Notes: a model not told the origin generated them from the letters alone. A stretch of 43,057 bases of DNA from Candidatus Gastranaerophilales bacterium (GCA_905236055.1 CAJOOA010000044.1:1-43057); one strand, 5' to 3'. Shown: positions 24,060 to 32,952, counted from the first letter of the stretch. A program made the numbers and translations.

Positions 24060-26729
24060 TTATTTTAAAGAATTAATTAAATCTGAAATAACAACTTCTT
24101 GTGCCGATATTTCTTCAATTCTCGCATTTGTTTGTTCAACGAGTTCTTTTGGCGCATTTGAAACAAATTTTTCATTTTTCATTCTGCCGAGAAGCGAATT
24201 TTTCTCATTTGTAAGTTTTTCGAGTTTCTTTTCCTGGCGTTTGATTTCCGAATCCAAGTCAATTAAATCTGCAAGCGGAACTATAAGCTTTGATGAAGAA
24301 ACCACTGCTGTTGCGCTCTTTGGCGGAACAGGTGCATTTATCCCGGCATAAGATATGTTGTTAACTTTTGCCAATCTGTGAATATAAGATTCAATGGCCT
24401 TAAAGATTTCGAGTTCTCTGCCTTCGGAACGAATTTCAACATCAACGGTTGCAGAAGTCGGAATATTAAAGCTTTGTCTTACGTTTCTGAGTGATGTTAT
24501 TGTATCAAATACAAGCTTCATTTCTTCCGCTTCGGTAGAATATACAAGCTCTTTCTTATAAGTCGGATATTCCGCAATTATCAACGCTTCCGGATTAGTA
24601 TCTCTGCCTAAACCATAACCACCTTTTACCCCCTGCCAAATTTGTTCGGTTATATGAGGCATAATCGGGTGGAATAATCTCAAGGATTCATCAAGAACAT
24701 ATCTCAAAACTCTTTGTGTATTGAGCTTTAATTCAGAGTCGGCCAATTGAATCTTAGCTATTTCAACATACCAATCGCAATACTCACTTCTGAAGAAATC
24801 ATATAGAGTATGTGCAATTTCGCCGATTCGGTATTCTTTCATATATTCGTTAACTGTTTTTGCAGTTTCATTAAGCTGATTAAGTATCCACTTATCAACC
24901 AAAGTTAATTTATCTTTATCAAATGGCTTATCGTCAACCCCCTCGAGATTCATTAGTACAAATCTTGAAGCATTCCAGAGTTTGTTTGCAAAGTTTCTTC
25001 CGTATTCAAACCTTTCGTCAGAAATTTTTATATCCTGACCGCCGTAGGTACAAAGTGAAGTCATAGTAAATCTCAAAGCATCGCAGCCGTATTTGTCAAT
25101 AATTTCAACAGGGTCAATTGTGTTTCCTTTTGATTTTGACATCTTTTGGCCTTTTTCATCACGAATAAGTCCGTGGATATAAACTGTGCTAAATGGCGGC
25201 TTTTTAGTGAATTCTAAGCCCATTGTAATCATTCTTGCGACCCAGAAGAAAATTATGTCAAAGCCGGTTACGAGAACGCTTGTCGGATAGAATTTCTTGT
25301 AATCATCGGTTTCGGAATTAGGAAATCCCATTGTCGAGAACGGCCATAATCCGGATGAAAACCAAGTGTCAAGACAATCCGAATCTTGAACGTAATTTTC
25401 CGGATCTGGATTTTCTTTGGCAACAACCATTTCTCCCGTAGTTTTATGATAATAAGCCGGAATCTGATGTCCCCACCAAATTTGGCGAGAAATACACCAA
25501 TCTCTGATATTTTCCATCCAGCCCAAATAATTTTTGGTCCATCTGTCCGGAATAAACTTGATTCTTCCGTCTTTAACGGCTACAATAGCTTCTTTTGCAA
25601 GCGGAGCCATTTTTACAAACCATTGTTCTGATAAAAGAGGTTCTATAGTTGTATTACATCTTTGGCACTTGCCGACATTGTGTTCGTGGTCTTTTACTCT
25701 TAGTAAGAAGCCCTTTAATTCAAGCATTTTTACTACTTTTTCACGAGCGTCATATCTGTCCAATCCCCAATATTCCTGAGGAACTTCTGCGCATTCTTTT
25801 AACTTACCCTCTCCGTCAATAACCCAAATTGGTTTAAAATTATGGCGATTGCCGACTTCAAAGTCATTCGGGTCGTGAGCCGGAGTAATCTTAACTGCGC
25901 CGGTACCGAAAGATTTATCAACATATTCATCAGAAATAATAGGTATGGTTCTGTTTGTCAAAGGTATGTATACATTTTTGCCTATGAGTTCGGAATATTT
26001 TTTGTCAGATGGGTGAACTGCGATAGCGACGTCGCCGAACATAGTTTCCGGACGCGTCGTATCAACAATTATTGCGCCGGGTTCATCAACCAGAGGATAA
26101 GAAATTTCCCATAAATGTCCTTGCTCGGTTTCGTATTCCGTTTCTATATCGGAAATAGCTGACTGGCATCTCGGACACCAGTTTACAATGTATGCGCCTT
26201 TATATATCAAACCCTTGTTATATAAGGTTACAAAGACTTCTTTAACTGCATCAGAACACCCCTTGTCAAAAGTAAATCTTTCTCTTGAACGGTCAAATGA
26301 TGCACCTAATCTTTTAAACTGATTTAAGATGGTTGATTTATGCTCATTTGCCCATTCCCAAGTTCTTTCAACAAATTTTTCTCTGCCCAAATCGTGGCGT
26401 GTAAGTCCTTCTTTAGCCAATTGTTTTTCAACAACGTTTTGGGTAGCAAGCCCTGCGTGGTCAGTTCCAGGAAGCCATAATGCCTCATAACCGCTCATCC
26501 TGTGGTATCGGGTTAATATATCCTGTAACGTTCCGTCAAGAGCGTGCCCCATATGTAAAACACCGGTAACATTTGGAGGCGGAATTACAATTGTGAAAGG
26601 CGGCTTATTTGAATGTGCGTTTGCTTCAAAATATTTGCCATCTTCCCAGAACTTGTACATTTTATCTTCAGTTGCCTTAGGGTCATAAACTGTAGGCAAA
26701 TCGTCTGTCTTTATCTTAGTTTCAACCAT
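24060..26729 (-). CDS. valS: Valyl-tRNA synthetase
   Basis: Charges tRNA-Val. Class I signatures are the HIGH-type HMGH (residues 59-62 in PPPNVTGVLHMGHAL) and KMSKSKGN. The editing domain (DTTRPETMFGDVAI, GTGAVKITPAHDPND), the anticodon-binding domain and the C-terminal coiled-coil arm (ALVDLDSEIKRQEKKLEKL-like) are all present. I place the start at the internal Met (26729), which has GCGAGGA 8 bases upstream, giving 889 residues; the ORF track's 15 extra residues overlap promoter-like sequence. Two adjacent palindromes lie upstream, one covering an extended -10. It is a single-gene unit with the STAS gene downstream. Confidence 0.98.
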   Translation of the reverse strand: MVETKIKTDDLPTVYDPKATEDKMYKFWEDGKYFEANAHSNKPPFTIVIPPPNVTGVLHMGHALDGTLQDILTRYHRMSGYEALWLPGTDHAGLATQNVVEKQLAKEGLTRHDLGREKFVERTWEWANEHKSTILNQFKRLGASFDRSRERFTFDKGCSDAVKEVFVTLYNKGLIYKGAYIVNWCPRCQSAISDIETEYETEQGHLWEISYPLVDEPGAIIVDTTRPETMFGDVAIAVHPSDKKYSELIGKNVYIPLTNRTIPIISDEYVDKSFGTGAVKITPAHDPNDFEVGNRHNFKPIWVIDGEGKLKECAEVPQEYWGLDRYDAREKVVKMLELKGFLLRVKDHEHNVGKCQRCNTTIEPLLSEQWFVKMAPLAKEAIVAVKDGRIKFIPDRWTKNYLGWMENIRDWCISRQIWWGHQIPAYYHKTTGEMVVAKENPDPENYVQDSDCLDTWFSSGLWPFSTMGFPNSETDDYKKFYPTSVLVTGFDIIFFWVARMITMGLEFTKKPPFSTVYIHGLIRDEKGQKMSKSKGNTIDPVEIIDKYGCDALRFTMTSLCTYGGQDIKISDERFEYGRNFANKLWNASRFVLMNLEGVDDKPFDKDKLTLVDKWILNQLNETAKTVNEYMKEYRIGEIAHTLYDFFRSEYCDWYVEIAKIQLADSELKLNTQRVLRYVLDESLRLFHPIMPHITEQIWQGVKGGYGLGRDTNPEALIIAEYPTYKKELVYSTEAEEMKLVFDTITSLRNVRQSFNIPTSATVDVEIRSEGRELEIFKAIESYIHRLAKVNNISYAGINAPVPPKSATAVVSSSKLIVPLADLIDLDSEIKRQEKKLEKLTNEKNSLLGRMKNEKFVSNAPKELVEQTNARIEEISAQEVVISDLINSLK

Positions 26730-26751
26730 ATCAATCCTCGCATTATATTTC

Positions 26752-26792
26752 GCTATGACTAAATCATAGCACAAACATAATAATTTATGTTT
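26752..26792 (-). promoter_or_regulatory. valS upstream region: two adjacent palindromes and an extended -10
   Basis: GCTATGA-ctaaa-TCATAGC (26752-26770) and AAACATAA-taat-TTATGTTT (26773-26792) are perfect inverted repeats 2 bases apart. On the minus strand TGC-TATGAT (an extended -10) lies inside the first. They may form an operator for valS or a terminator for the exported-protein gene. There is no T-box sequence. Confidence 0.5.
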
Positions 26793-26815
26793 CTATACAA
26801 TTCGGGATATAAAGT

Positions 26816-27499
26816 TTAGTAAACAGGAACGTCAATCGGATTTAATAACTGAACTTCAAGAATGTCGCCGGCATTAATTTTGACTTCTTGTCCTTTTCTG
26901 AACATATCAGCAACGCTGTCGCCCAAGAAATAGCCAACTCCACCCAAAAATCCGCCTATTGCACAGAAAGGAGTGGTTAAGTATTGCAAGCCGTTATGAG
27001 TATCCTTAACACTTATTCCGTAGTTGGTAGCTCGTTTTGTTATATCAACAGCTTTATCATAATTACCTTTAACGGCTTCACCATATCCGAGGTTTTTATA
27101 CAAACCGCCATCATAGTATATTTTGTCAAATTTGCATACAGCCATATCTAAAGGTATTTGGCGGCCTGATGGTGTTACAACGTGGTCAAAGTCAAGGTAC
27201 AATTTAGCGCCTCTGGAAAATCTTTTTGATGTTTTCAAATCACCTATGCTACCTCTTACTACTGAGCCCATCGGCAGTATAACACCTGAATCGCCTGATT
27301 GTTCATTTGTTAATCTGGCAGTAAATGAGTCTCCGATTCCACCGGCATAAGTATCTACTTCTTGTAAAAATTCCAACTGAAATCTCGTTCCGGCAGGTAT
27401 TCTCTTGGTATTTGCATTTGCCTTAAACGGTCCCGCAAAAACAGTTGAGGCGGTAAACATAAGTAGTGTGAATAATATCAAAAATTTTTTATTAAGCAT
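26816..27499 (-). CDS. Exported protein of unknown function
   Basis: A 227-residue protein with a classic Sec signal peptide, MLNKKFLILFTLLMFTASTVFA, likely cut after FA22. The start is the ATG at 27499, preceded by GGGAGAGAG; the ORF track's GTG start 12 codons earlier lies in the promoter. The mature part begins with ANTKRIPAGTRFQLEFLQEVDT, a beta-strand-like PAGT-x(n)-G-x-V-x-G motif reminiscent of secreted or outer-membrane-associated beta proteins. The C-terminal third holds a Gly-rich hydrophobic stretch (AIGGFLGGVGYFLGDSV) that may insert in a membrane. It ends with EVQLLNPIDVPVY. No family is recognised. It has its own promoter behind yibE/F. Confidence 0.82.
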   Translation of the reverse strand: MLNKKFLILFTLLMFTASTVFAGPFKANANTKRIPAGTRFQLEFLQEVDTYAGGIGDSFTARLTNEQSGDSGVILPMGSVVRGSIGDLKTSKRFSRGAKLYLDFDHVVTPSGRQIPLDMAVCKFDKIYYDGGLYKNLGYGEAVKGNYDKAVDITKRATNYGISVKDTHNGLQYLTTPFCAIGGFLGGVGYFLGDSVADMFRKGQEVKINAGDILEVQLLNPIDVPVY

Positions 27500-27525
27500 A
27501 AATCTCTCTCCCATAACTACAAAAC

Positions 27526-27554
27526 AGTATACCACTATAAGTTTAACAGTGCAA
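27526..27554 (-). promoter_or_regulatory. Promoter of the exported-protein gene
   Basis: Minus strand TTGCAC (27554-27549), 17-bp spacer ending in TGG, TATACT (27531-27526). The combination of -35, extended TGn and -10 predicts a start near 27519 and a 20-nt leader containing the ribosome site. Confidence 0.65.
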
Positions 27555-27555
27555 T

Positions 27556-28659
27556 TTAGTTTTTGAACTTTGAAAAATCAAATTTTTCGGGCATCCTTTT
27601 TATAAGTTCTGAGCCAACAAATGCTGTAATCGGAACGCAAATTACAATTGCTGAGCTTCCGATAAGTGCGGAAGCGATTTCCGTAACTACCTGATTCAAG
27701 TTTATAAATTTATAAAAATCTATGTTTGATGATAACAGCAAAAGCGGCAGTGCTCCGCCAATATATACAAGAATCAAAGTATTTGCCATTGTTCCTATGA
27801 TATCTCTTCCGACATTCATTCCGCAGACAAAAAGTTCTTTTACTGTTTTAGAATTATCAACTGTATAAATTTCGTTTATAGTACTTGCAATAGACATACC
27901 AACATCCATTACGGCACCCAGTGTTGCAAGTATCATCATAGAAATCGTTATTGAAATAAAATTTAATTCGGGATGTGCAGAATATAAATAACTTGAATTT
28001 TCGTTGGCGAATCCTGTTAAATGTGCGAATTTAACTGTCAAAAATGCCATGAATCCGGCTAATATCAAGCTTAGTATACATCCAATCGTCGCAGAAGTGC
28101 TTTTTCTATTAAATCCGCCCACCAAATACATTGTTATTGCGGTGGATATAAGACATATCAAAATTGTTGCAATAACCGGATTTAGTCCAAATAAAATCAT
28201 TGGAGCAAGTCCCCAATATATAAGAGCGCAGGTTAAAACAATGGAAACTAAGCTGTAAAATCCCTTACGTCGCCCTACATAAATAAGTAATCCGCAAAAT
28301 ATAATAGACAACCAAAGCAATACATCAGATCGTTTTATATCTTCTATTGAATAAGATAATGTATCTTCGTCTTGTTCAACATGCAATATTACCTTAGCCC
28401 CCTTTTTAAGCTTTATATCATAGTAAGGGTTTCCTGTTAGCATGTTTTCAACAAAAATTGTGTTACCCTTGAATTCTCCGTTAATAAGTTTTATTTCAAC
28501 GGATTGCTTAGTTAAAATGTTATTATTTTCTTCATAATCAATATATTCAATGTTTTTGACAGTACCTACTTGCGAGGGCATAACTACCGGCTCATCACTT
28601 GCTCGGGCAGGTATGAGAAATAAGAATAGTGTAAGAATTATAAATAATATTTTTTTCAT
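27556..28659 (-). CDS. YibE/F family membrane protein
   Basis: A 367-residue inner-membrane protein of the YibE/F family. It has a signal-like N-terminus (MKKILFIILTLFLFLIPARA), a soluble domain of about 100 residues (GEFKGNTIFVENMLTGNPYYD with an LKKGAKVILHVE strand) and then about seven membrane helices containing the family motif LGAVMDVGMSIAS. The family's function is unknown. Its ATG follows the ruvB stop after one base, with no ribosome site of its own, so translation is probably coupled to ruvB. Confidence 0.9.
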   Translation of the reverse strand: MKKILFIILTLFLFLIPARASDEPVVMPSQVGTVKNIEYIDYEENNNILTKQSVEIKLINGEFKGNTIFVENMLTGNPYYDIKLKKGAKVILHVEQDEDTLSYSIEDIKRSDVLLWLSIIFCGLLIYVGRRKGFYSLVSIVLTCALIYWGLAPMILFGLNPVIATILICLISTAITMYLVGGFNRKSTSATIGCILSLILAGFMAFLTVKFAHLTGFANENSSYLYSAHPELNFISITISMMILATLGAVMDVGMSIASTINEIYTVDNSKTVKELFVCGMNVGRDIIGTMANTLILVYIGGALPLLLLSSNIDFYKFINLNQVVTEIASALIGSSAIVICVPITAFVGSELIKRMPEKFDFSKFKN

Positions 28660-28660
28660 A

Positions 28661-29734
28661 CTAGAATAATGTTTTTTGTTCTGAAGGTGCTTTTATTCCT
28701 AAATGTCTGTAGCCCTCCGGCGAAACCTTTCTCCCTCTCGGGGTTCTTTGGAGTAATCCCGCCTGAAGCAAATACGGTTCGCATACATCTTCTATCGTAC
28801 GAACGTCTTCGCTTAGGGCGGCAGCAATAGTTTCAATCCCCACCGGGCCTCCGTCATACTTTTCGATTATAAGATTTAATAATGCGCGGTCGGTATTATC
28901 AAGTCCGAATTCGTCAATTTTAAGAATGTCCAAAGATTCGTTTGCAACTTTTTCGTCAATAATACCGTCATACTTAACTATGGCAAAATCAGAAACCCTT
29001 TTTACCAATCTGTTCGCGATACGAGGTGTGCCTCTGGAACGTATTGCTATGGCTTTGGCTCCTGCTTCCGTAATATCAATTTGAAGAATTTTTGCGGTTC
29101 TTTCTACGACTTTGGTAAGCTCTTCTATTGTGTAAAATTCTAACCGATGAATTACCCCAAACCTATCTCTCAGCGGACTTGAAAGTTCGCCCGCCTTTGT
29201 TGTTGCGCCTATTAGAGTAAATTTCGGAATAGGAACCCGCAGTGTCTTAGCCGTTTGACTTTTACCGGTTGTCATATCAATAATAAAATCCTCCATCGCC
29301 GGATAAAGAATTTCTTCGGCAACTTTATTTAGACGGTGAATTTCATCAATAAAAAGTATTTCACCGCCTTTTAGGGACATTAGTATTCCGATTATATCTC
29401 TGGGCCTTTCAAGTGCGGGGGCAGCAGTTATTTTAATATCAACCCCCATTTGAGCTGCTATAACACCGGCAATTGTAGTTTTGCCAAGCCCCGGCGGACC
29501 ATAAAAAAGCATATGGTCAAGCGGTTTTTCGCGTTTTTTTGCTGCCTCAAGTATAACTTTTAATGTTTCTTTCAGCTCGCTTTGACCAATGTAATTATCA
29601 AAGTCTTTCGGCCGAATAGAGTTCTCAAAAGTTTGGTCATATTCAATAGATTCTGCTTTAATATTTGGATTCTTTAAAGCAGAATGTTTATTTTTAGTTT
29701 TAATCCCCGAATCATCATTAGATATAATTGTCAT
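28661..29734 (-). CDS. ruvB: Holliday junction branch-migration helicase RuvB
   Basis: The hexameric AAA+ motor of the RuvAB complex, which moves Holliday junctions in recombination and repair. Walker A is GPPGLGKT (79-86), Walker B is LFIDEIH, sensor motif GATTKAG is followed by the PLRDRFG arginine-finger region, and the C-terminal winged helix includes LQRTPRGRK. The conserved [11 protein letters not shown] starts at residue 41, about 20 residues later than in E. coli, so the N-terminus is longer and poorly conserved. A very good promoter places transcription start at the A of the ATG, indicating a leaderless message. ruvA and ruvC are not nearby. yibE/F is co-transcribed. Confidence 0.98.
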   Translation of the reverse strand: MTIISNDDSGIKTKNKHSALKNPNIKAESIEYDQTFENSIRPKDFDNYIGQSELKETLKVILEAAKKREKPLDHMLFYGPPGLGKTTIAGVIAAQMGVDIKITAAPALERPRDIIGILMSLKGGEILFIDEIHRLNKVAEEILYPAMEDFIIDMTTGKSQTAKTLRVPIPKFTLIGATTKAGELSSPLRDRFGVIHRLEFYTIEELTKVVERTAKILQIDITEAGAKAIAIRSRGTPRIANRLVKRVSDFAIVKYDGIIDEKVANESLDILKIDEFGLDNTDRALLNLIIEKYDGGPVGIETIAAALSEDVRTIEDVCEPYLLQAGLLQRTPRGRKVSPEGYRHLGIKAPSEQKTLF

Positions 29735-29740
29735 AACCTG

Positions 29741-29769
29741 ATTATAGCATAATCTCTATTCTGATACAA
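29741..29769 (-). promoter_or_regulatory. ruvB promoter (leaderless arrangement)
   Basis: Minus strand TTGTAT (29769-29764), a 17-bp spacer ending in TGC and a perfect TATAAT (29746-29741). The expected +1, 7 bases on, is 29734, exactly the A of the ruvB ATG. Confidence 0.7.
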
Positions 29770-29838
29770 AATTATTGACTTGATACTTTTATTATAATTA
29801 AATAATAGTTGTAATTTGGCAGTCATTGAGAGGCAAAA

Positions 29839-30768
29839 TTGAATATTACTGACGAAATAATAAAGCTTAAAAAAGAGAAAAATGCGGTTATTTTAGCACA
29901 CTGTTATCAGCCCGTCGAAATTGACGAGGTTGCGGATTTTGTCGGGGATTCTTTTTATTTAAGCAGAAAAGCTGCGGAAACAAATGCGGATATAATTATA
30001 TTTGCAGGAGTTCATTTTATGGCACAGAGTGCAAAACTTCTAAATCCGGAAAAGAAAGTTCTGCTTCCCAACCTTAACTCCGGCTGTTTCATGGCTGATA
30101 TGATTAATGTTGCCCAGCTAAGACAGTTTAAATCACAACATCCGAATATTCCTGTTGTTTGTTATATAAATTCAACAGCAGAAGTTAAGGCGGAATCTGA
30201 TATCTGTTGTACAAGTTCAAATGCGCTTGAGATAGTTAAAAGTTTGGGAGTGCCGGAGGTTCTGTTCATTCCCGATACTTATTTGGGAAAATGGGTTGAG
30301 CACAAGCTCGGGAATGTTAAGGTTACCACATACAACGGTTTTTGTCCGACACATTTAAGAATCAGGCCGGAAGATATTGAAAATGCGAGAAAACAATACC
30401 CTAATGCAAAAATATTAACCCATCCGGAGTGTCATTGGGAGGTTTGCAAGCTTTCTGATTTTGTTGGTTCAACAAAAGAAATAATGGAGTATGCTCAAAA
30501 ATCTGATGAAAAACGATTTGTAATCGCGACAGAAAAAGGTGTTGCAGACCGGCTTAACCGTGACAGCAAGTTATACGGTTGGGGTAAAGAATTTATCCTT
30601 ATCAAAGATAATATATTCTGTCAAAATATGAAATGGAATACCCTTGAAGATATATACAATTCTTTAAAAAATGAAGAACACGAAATAACTGTTGATGGTA
30701 AAACAGCCCAAAAAGCCCGCATTTGTGTTCAAAAAATGCTTAATGTAATGATGGGGGTAGGCGTATAA
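29839..30768 (+). CDS. nadA: Quinolinate synthase A
   Basis: Condenses iminoaspartate with dihydroxyacetone phosphate to quinolinate in NAD synthesis. It is a 309-residue protein with the three cysteines that bind the [4Fe-4S] cluster at 83 (NSGCFMADM), 169 (NGFCPTH) and 261 (IFCQNMKWNTL). HCYQP near the start and HPECHWEVC are also family motifs. The start codon is TTG, supported by GAGAGG 8 bases upstream; no ATG is available before the conserved region. nadB and nadC are not in the window, so the iminoaspartate source lies elsewhere. mnmA begins directly after its stop. A possible promoter is TTGACT (29775) with TTAAAT 17 bases on. Confidence 0.97.
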   Translation: MNITDEIIKLKKEKNAVILAHCYQPVEIDEVADFVGDSFYLSRKAAETNADIIIFAGVHFMAQSAKLLNPEKKVLLPNLNSGCFMADMINVAQLRQFKSQHPNIPVVCYINSTAEVKAESDICCTSSNALEIVKSLGVPEVLFIPDTYLGKWVEHKLGNVKVTTYNGFCPTHLRIRPEDIENARKQYPNAKILTHPECHWEVCKLSDFVGSTKEIMEYAQKSDEKRFVIATEKGVADRLNRDSKLYGWGKEFILIKDNIFCQNMKWNTLEDIYNSLKNEEHEITVDGKTAQKARICVQKMLNVMMGVGV

Positions 30769-31842
30769 ATGAAAGTTTTGGTAGGGTTATCAGGAGGAGT
30801 TGACTCCACTGTTGCAGCATTATTATTGAGGCAGCAAGGTTATGAAGTAATCGGTGCTACCATGAAAATCTGGGGCAAAGACGGCATGGCTGCAAAATCC
30901 GGTCATAAGGATGCTTGTTACGGGCCGGATGAAAATGAAAGTATAGAAGAAGCGGCTAAGATAGCTGAGAAATTGGAGATTCCTTATCACGTTATTGATT
31001 GCGTGGAAAAATATGAATCCATAGTTTTAGAAAATTTTAAATCCGAATACAAAAATGGCAGAACTCCAAATCCTTGTGTTTGGTGTAATTCGTATGTGAA
31101 ATTTGGTGCACTTCCTGATATGGCAAATGCTATGGGCATTGAGTTTGATAAATTTGCAACCGGTCACTATGCAGGGGTAGAGGTTGGGGCAAACGGGAGA
31201 TACCAACTGGTAAGGGGAGTGAATCCGAAAAAAGATCAGTCCTATTTCTTGTATCGGCTTAAACAAGAACAGCTTGCTAAAGTAATTTTACCCCTCGGAA
31301 AATATACTAAAGAAGAAATACGCTCCATTGCAAAAGAAAATAAACTGGAAGTTGCAGATAAGCCCGATAGTCAGGATTTTTACGGCGGAGATTACAACGA
31401 ACTTCTCAATTTTGAAGAAAAAGAAGGTAATATAGTCGATTTAAATGGCAAAATATTGGGTAAACACAAGGGCTTTTGGAATTATACAATAGGTCAAAGA
31501 AAAGGGTTGGGAGTTTCAGCCGCAGAAGCACTTTACGTATTGGCGCTCAGAAAAGATACAAATGAAGTCGTTGTCGGATTTGCCGATAAGACGTTCAATA
31601 AGGGGCTTGTCGCAAATAATTTAAATTGGGTTTCAATAGATGGTTTGTCAGAACCGAGAAGAGCTCAGGCAAAAATACGCTCTACTCAACAACCCGTTGA
31701 TGTTGAACTCATTCCTCATGGCGATTCCGTGGAAGTAATTTTTGATGATTTGCAGAAATCAATTGCAATAGGACAATCTTCTGTATTTTATGACGGAAAT
31801 CTTGTCTTAGGTGGCGGAATTATAGATAGTGTGTTTGATTAA
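30769..31842 (+). CDS. mnmA: tRNA-specific 2-thiouridylase MnmA, variant cysteine pattern
   Basis: Puts sulfur on U34 of tRNA for Lys, Glu and Gln. The PP-loop SGGVDST (8-14) and GHYA (132-135) are clear, as is IGQRKGLG (241-248). The usual enzyme has a single Cys in the N-P-D-x-x-C-N loop and a second catalytic Cys in S-x-x-I-C-F. Here the loop is NPCVWCN (Cys103, Cys106, a CxxC) and the second motif reads DSQDFYGG, with no Cys. ACYGPDE adds Cys50. Three cysteines would suit a [4Fe-4S]-using subgroup like that proposed for some thiouridylases, but this is inference. It is fused in an operon with nadA (stop TAA directly followed by ATG), whose GGGGGTAGG end gives the ribosome site. Confidence 0.96.
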   Translation: MKVLVGLSGGVDSTVAALLLRQQGYEVIGATMKIWGKDGMAAKSGHKDACYGPDENESIEEAAKIAEKLEIPYHVIDCVEKYESIVLENFKSEYKNGRTPNPCVWCNSYVKFGALPDMANAMGIEFDKFATGHYAGVEVGANGRYQLVRGVNPKKDQSYFLYRLKQEQLAKVILPLGKYTKEEIRSIAKENKLEVADKPDSQDFYGGDYNELLNFEEKEGNIVDLNGKILGKHKGFWNYTIGQRKGLGVSAAEALYVLALRKDTNEVVVGFADKTFNKGLVANNLNWVSIDGLSEPRRAQAKIRSTQQPVDVELIPHGDSVEVIFDDLQKSIAIGQSSVFYDGNLVLGGGIIDSVFD

Positions 31843-31898
31843 CACATCATTTTTCTGTAAATTTATGGATATCCTATATATTTACCCACCTCCCCCAC

Positions 31899-31928
31899 TT
31901 GATTCTGTATTATCTTTGTGGTTATCTA
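31899..31928 (+). promoter_or_regulatory. Possible rpsP promoter
   Basis: TTGATT (31899-31904) and TATCTA (31923-31928) are spaced 18 bp, giving a leader of about 90 nt before rpsP. The match is moderate. No clear terminator closes mnmA, so read-through into rpsP is also possible. Confidence 0.35.
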
Positions 31929-32025
31929 TAGATGAGCGGTTCGTATCCTCTTAGAATTGTTCGGGATAAAAGACAGACGGCTGGTTTTTTATCAAGCGAA
32001 ATATAAATAAAAGAAGGAAAAAAGA

Positions 32026-32472
32026 ATGTTAAAAATCAGATTGAAAAGATTGGGTGCAAAGAAATCACCATCATACAGAGTTATTGTAATTAATTCAACT
32101 ACTAAGCGCGAAGGCAGACCTATTGAAGAATTAGGTTATTACAATCCTAAGACTAAAGATATGAAGCTGAATAAAGAAAGTGCTGAAGCATGGATTAAAA
32201 AAGGTGCACAACCTACAGATACAGTTAAATATTTGATAGCTAACTGCAATAAAGACGGTTCTTTAAACTATAAGAAAAAAGAAACCGTAAAATTGTCAAA
32301 GAAAGCAGCTGCTAAGAAAGCTGCCGAAGAAGAAGCAAAAGCTGCAGAAGCAGCTAAGGCGGCAGAAGAGGCAAAAGCGGCTGAAGAAGCTGCAAAAACT
32401 GAAGCAGAAGCTCCGGCAGAGGAAACTCCGGCTGAAGAAGCACCTGTAGAAGAAGCTGTTCCGGAATCTTAA
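32026..32472 (+). CDS. rpsP: 30S ribosomal protein S16 with long Ala/Glu tail
   Basis: Residues 1-85 form a normal S16 ([48 protein letters not shown]). From about residue 92 a 55-residue low-complexity tail follows, first basic (KKAAAKKAA) and then acidic Ala/Glu repeats ([18 protein letters not shown]) ending in Glu/Pro/Val. S16 proteins are usually 80-100 residues; tails of this kind occur in some bacteria, but this one is long. An AAGAAGGAAAAAAG site precedes the ATG. The usual rimM-trmD-rplS partners do not follow; instead a strong terminator does, so rpsP is transcribed alone or with nadA-mnmA. Confidence 0.97.
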   Translation: MLKIRLKRLGAKKSPSYRVIVINSTTKREGRPIEELGYYNPKTKDMKLNKESAEAWIKKGAQPTDTVKYLIANCNKDGSLNYKKKETVKLSKKAAAKKAAEEEAKAAEAAKAAEEAKAAEEAAKTEAEAPAEETPAEEAPVEEAVPES

Positions 32473-32489
32473 TAGAAATTATATTGATA

Positions 32490-32520
32490 AAAAAGAGTAC
32501 CTTTCGGGGTACTCTTTTTA
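32490..32520 (+). terminator. Bidirectional terminator between rpsP and the 79-aa ORF
   Basis: A perfect 12-bp stem AAAAAGAGTACC/GGTACTCTTTTT with loop TTTCGG has T-runs on both strands. It serves rpsP on plus and a possible small gene on minus. Confidence 0.92.
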
Positions 32521-32757
32521 TTTTACAAACAGATATGCATCTTTATTAAAATCTTTATTTACGTATTTTACAAAAATTTCCGACATATCTTCTTTTGGTT
32601 TTGTCATATAATTGCCTTTTTGCGGACTGGCTTTGTTTAGTGCCGCAATTTTTCGTTCTTCTCTTGCAAGCTGTTTTATCATGACTTTAGTGCCCCTCAG
32701 GATGGGAGGGACATCTTTGTTTTTTAAAATGTTTATAATGTCAAACAAATGCCACAT
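32518..32757 (-). CDS. Possible small protein (79 aa), unknown
   Basis: The frame MWHLFDIINILKNKDVPP... has a protein-like composition (basic, Lys/Ala-rich centre, acidic C-terminus) and ends exactly in the bidirectional terminator, both of which favour a real gene. Against it, no ribosome-binding site precedes the ATG and no family is recognised. Upstream on the minus strand TTATATT could be a -10. It occupies part of the 589-base gap between rpsP and the CorC-type gene; the rest of that gap holds a small inverted repeat (GTAAC...GTTAC at about 32769-32786) and the HLR1-like promoter. Confidence 0.45.
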   Translation of the reverse strand: MWHLFDIINILKNKDVPPILRGTKVMIKQLAREERKIAALNKASPQKGNYMTKPKEDMSEIFVKYVNKDFNKDAYLFVK

Positions 32758-32934
32758 AAGTATTATTGCCGTAACTTTTTATGGTTACAAACACCACGCT
32801 AAATATAACAGGTATGCTTAATTAACCTGATTATGTATTTTGTTTTGTACGGGCACACTCCTATCGTTTAGTTACACACATCTGTTGATATTAAAATAAA
32901 ACAGTGTTATTAATTGCCATTTTTTTGAAAGATA

Positions 32935-32952
32935 TTAACAAAACTTTACAAA
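32935..32952 (+). promoter_or_regulatory. HLR1-like direct repeat, copy 4
   Basis: TTAACAAA-AC-TTTACAAA, identical over 19 bp (32934-32952) to copy 2a at 4772-4790. It overlaps the -35 of the CorC-type gene. Confidence 0.55.

Noticed and set aside
26729-26815. T-box riboswitch before valS
   Set aside because: No T-box core sequence and the leader is far too short.
31929-31990. A GGTTCGTATCC stretch resembling a tRNA T-loop upstream of rpsP
   Set aside because: No acceptor stem, D-arm or anticodon arm can be folded around it.
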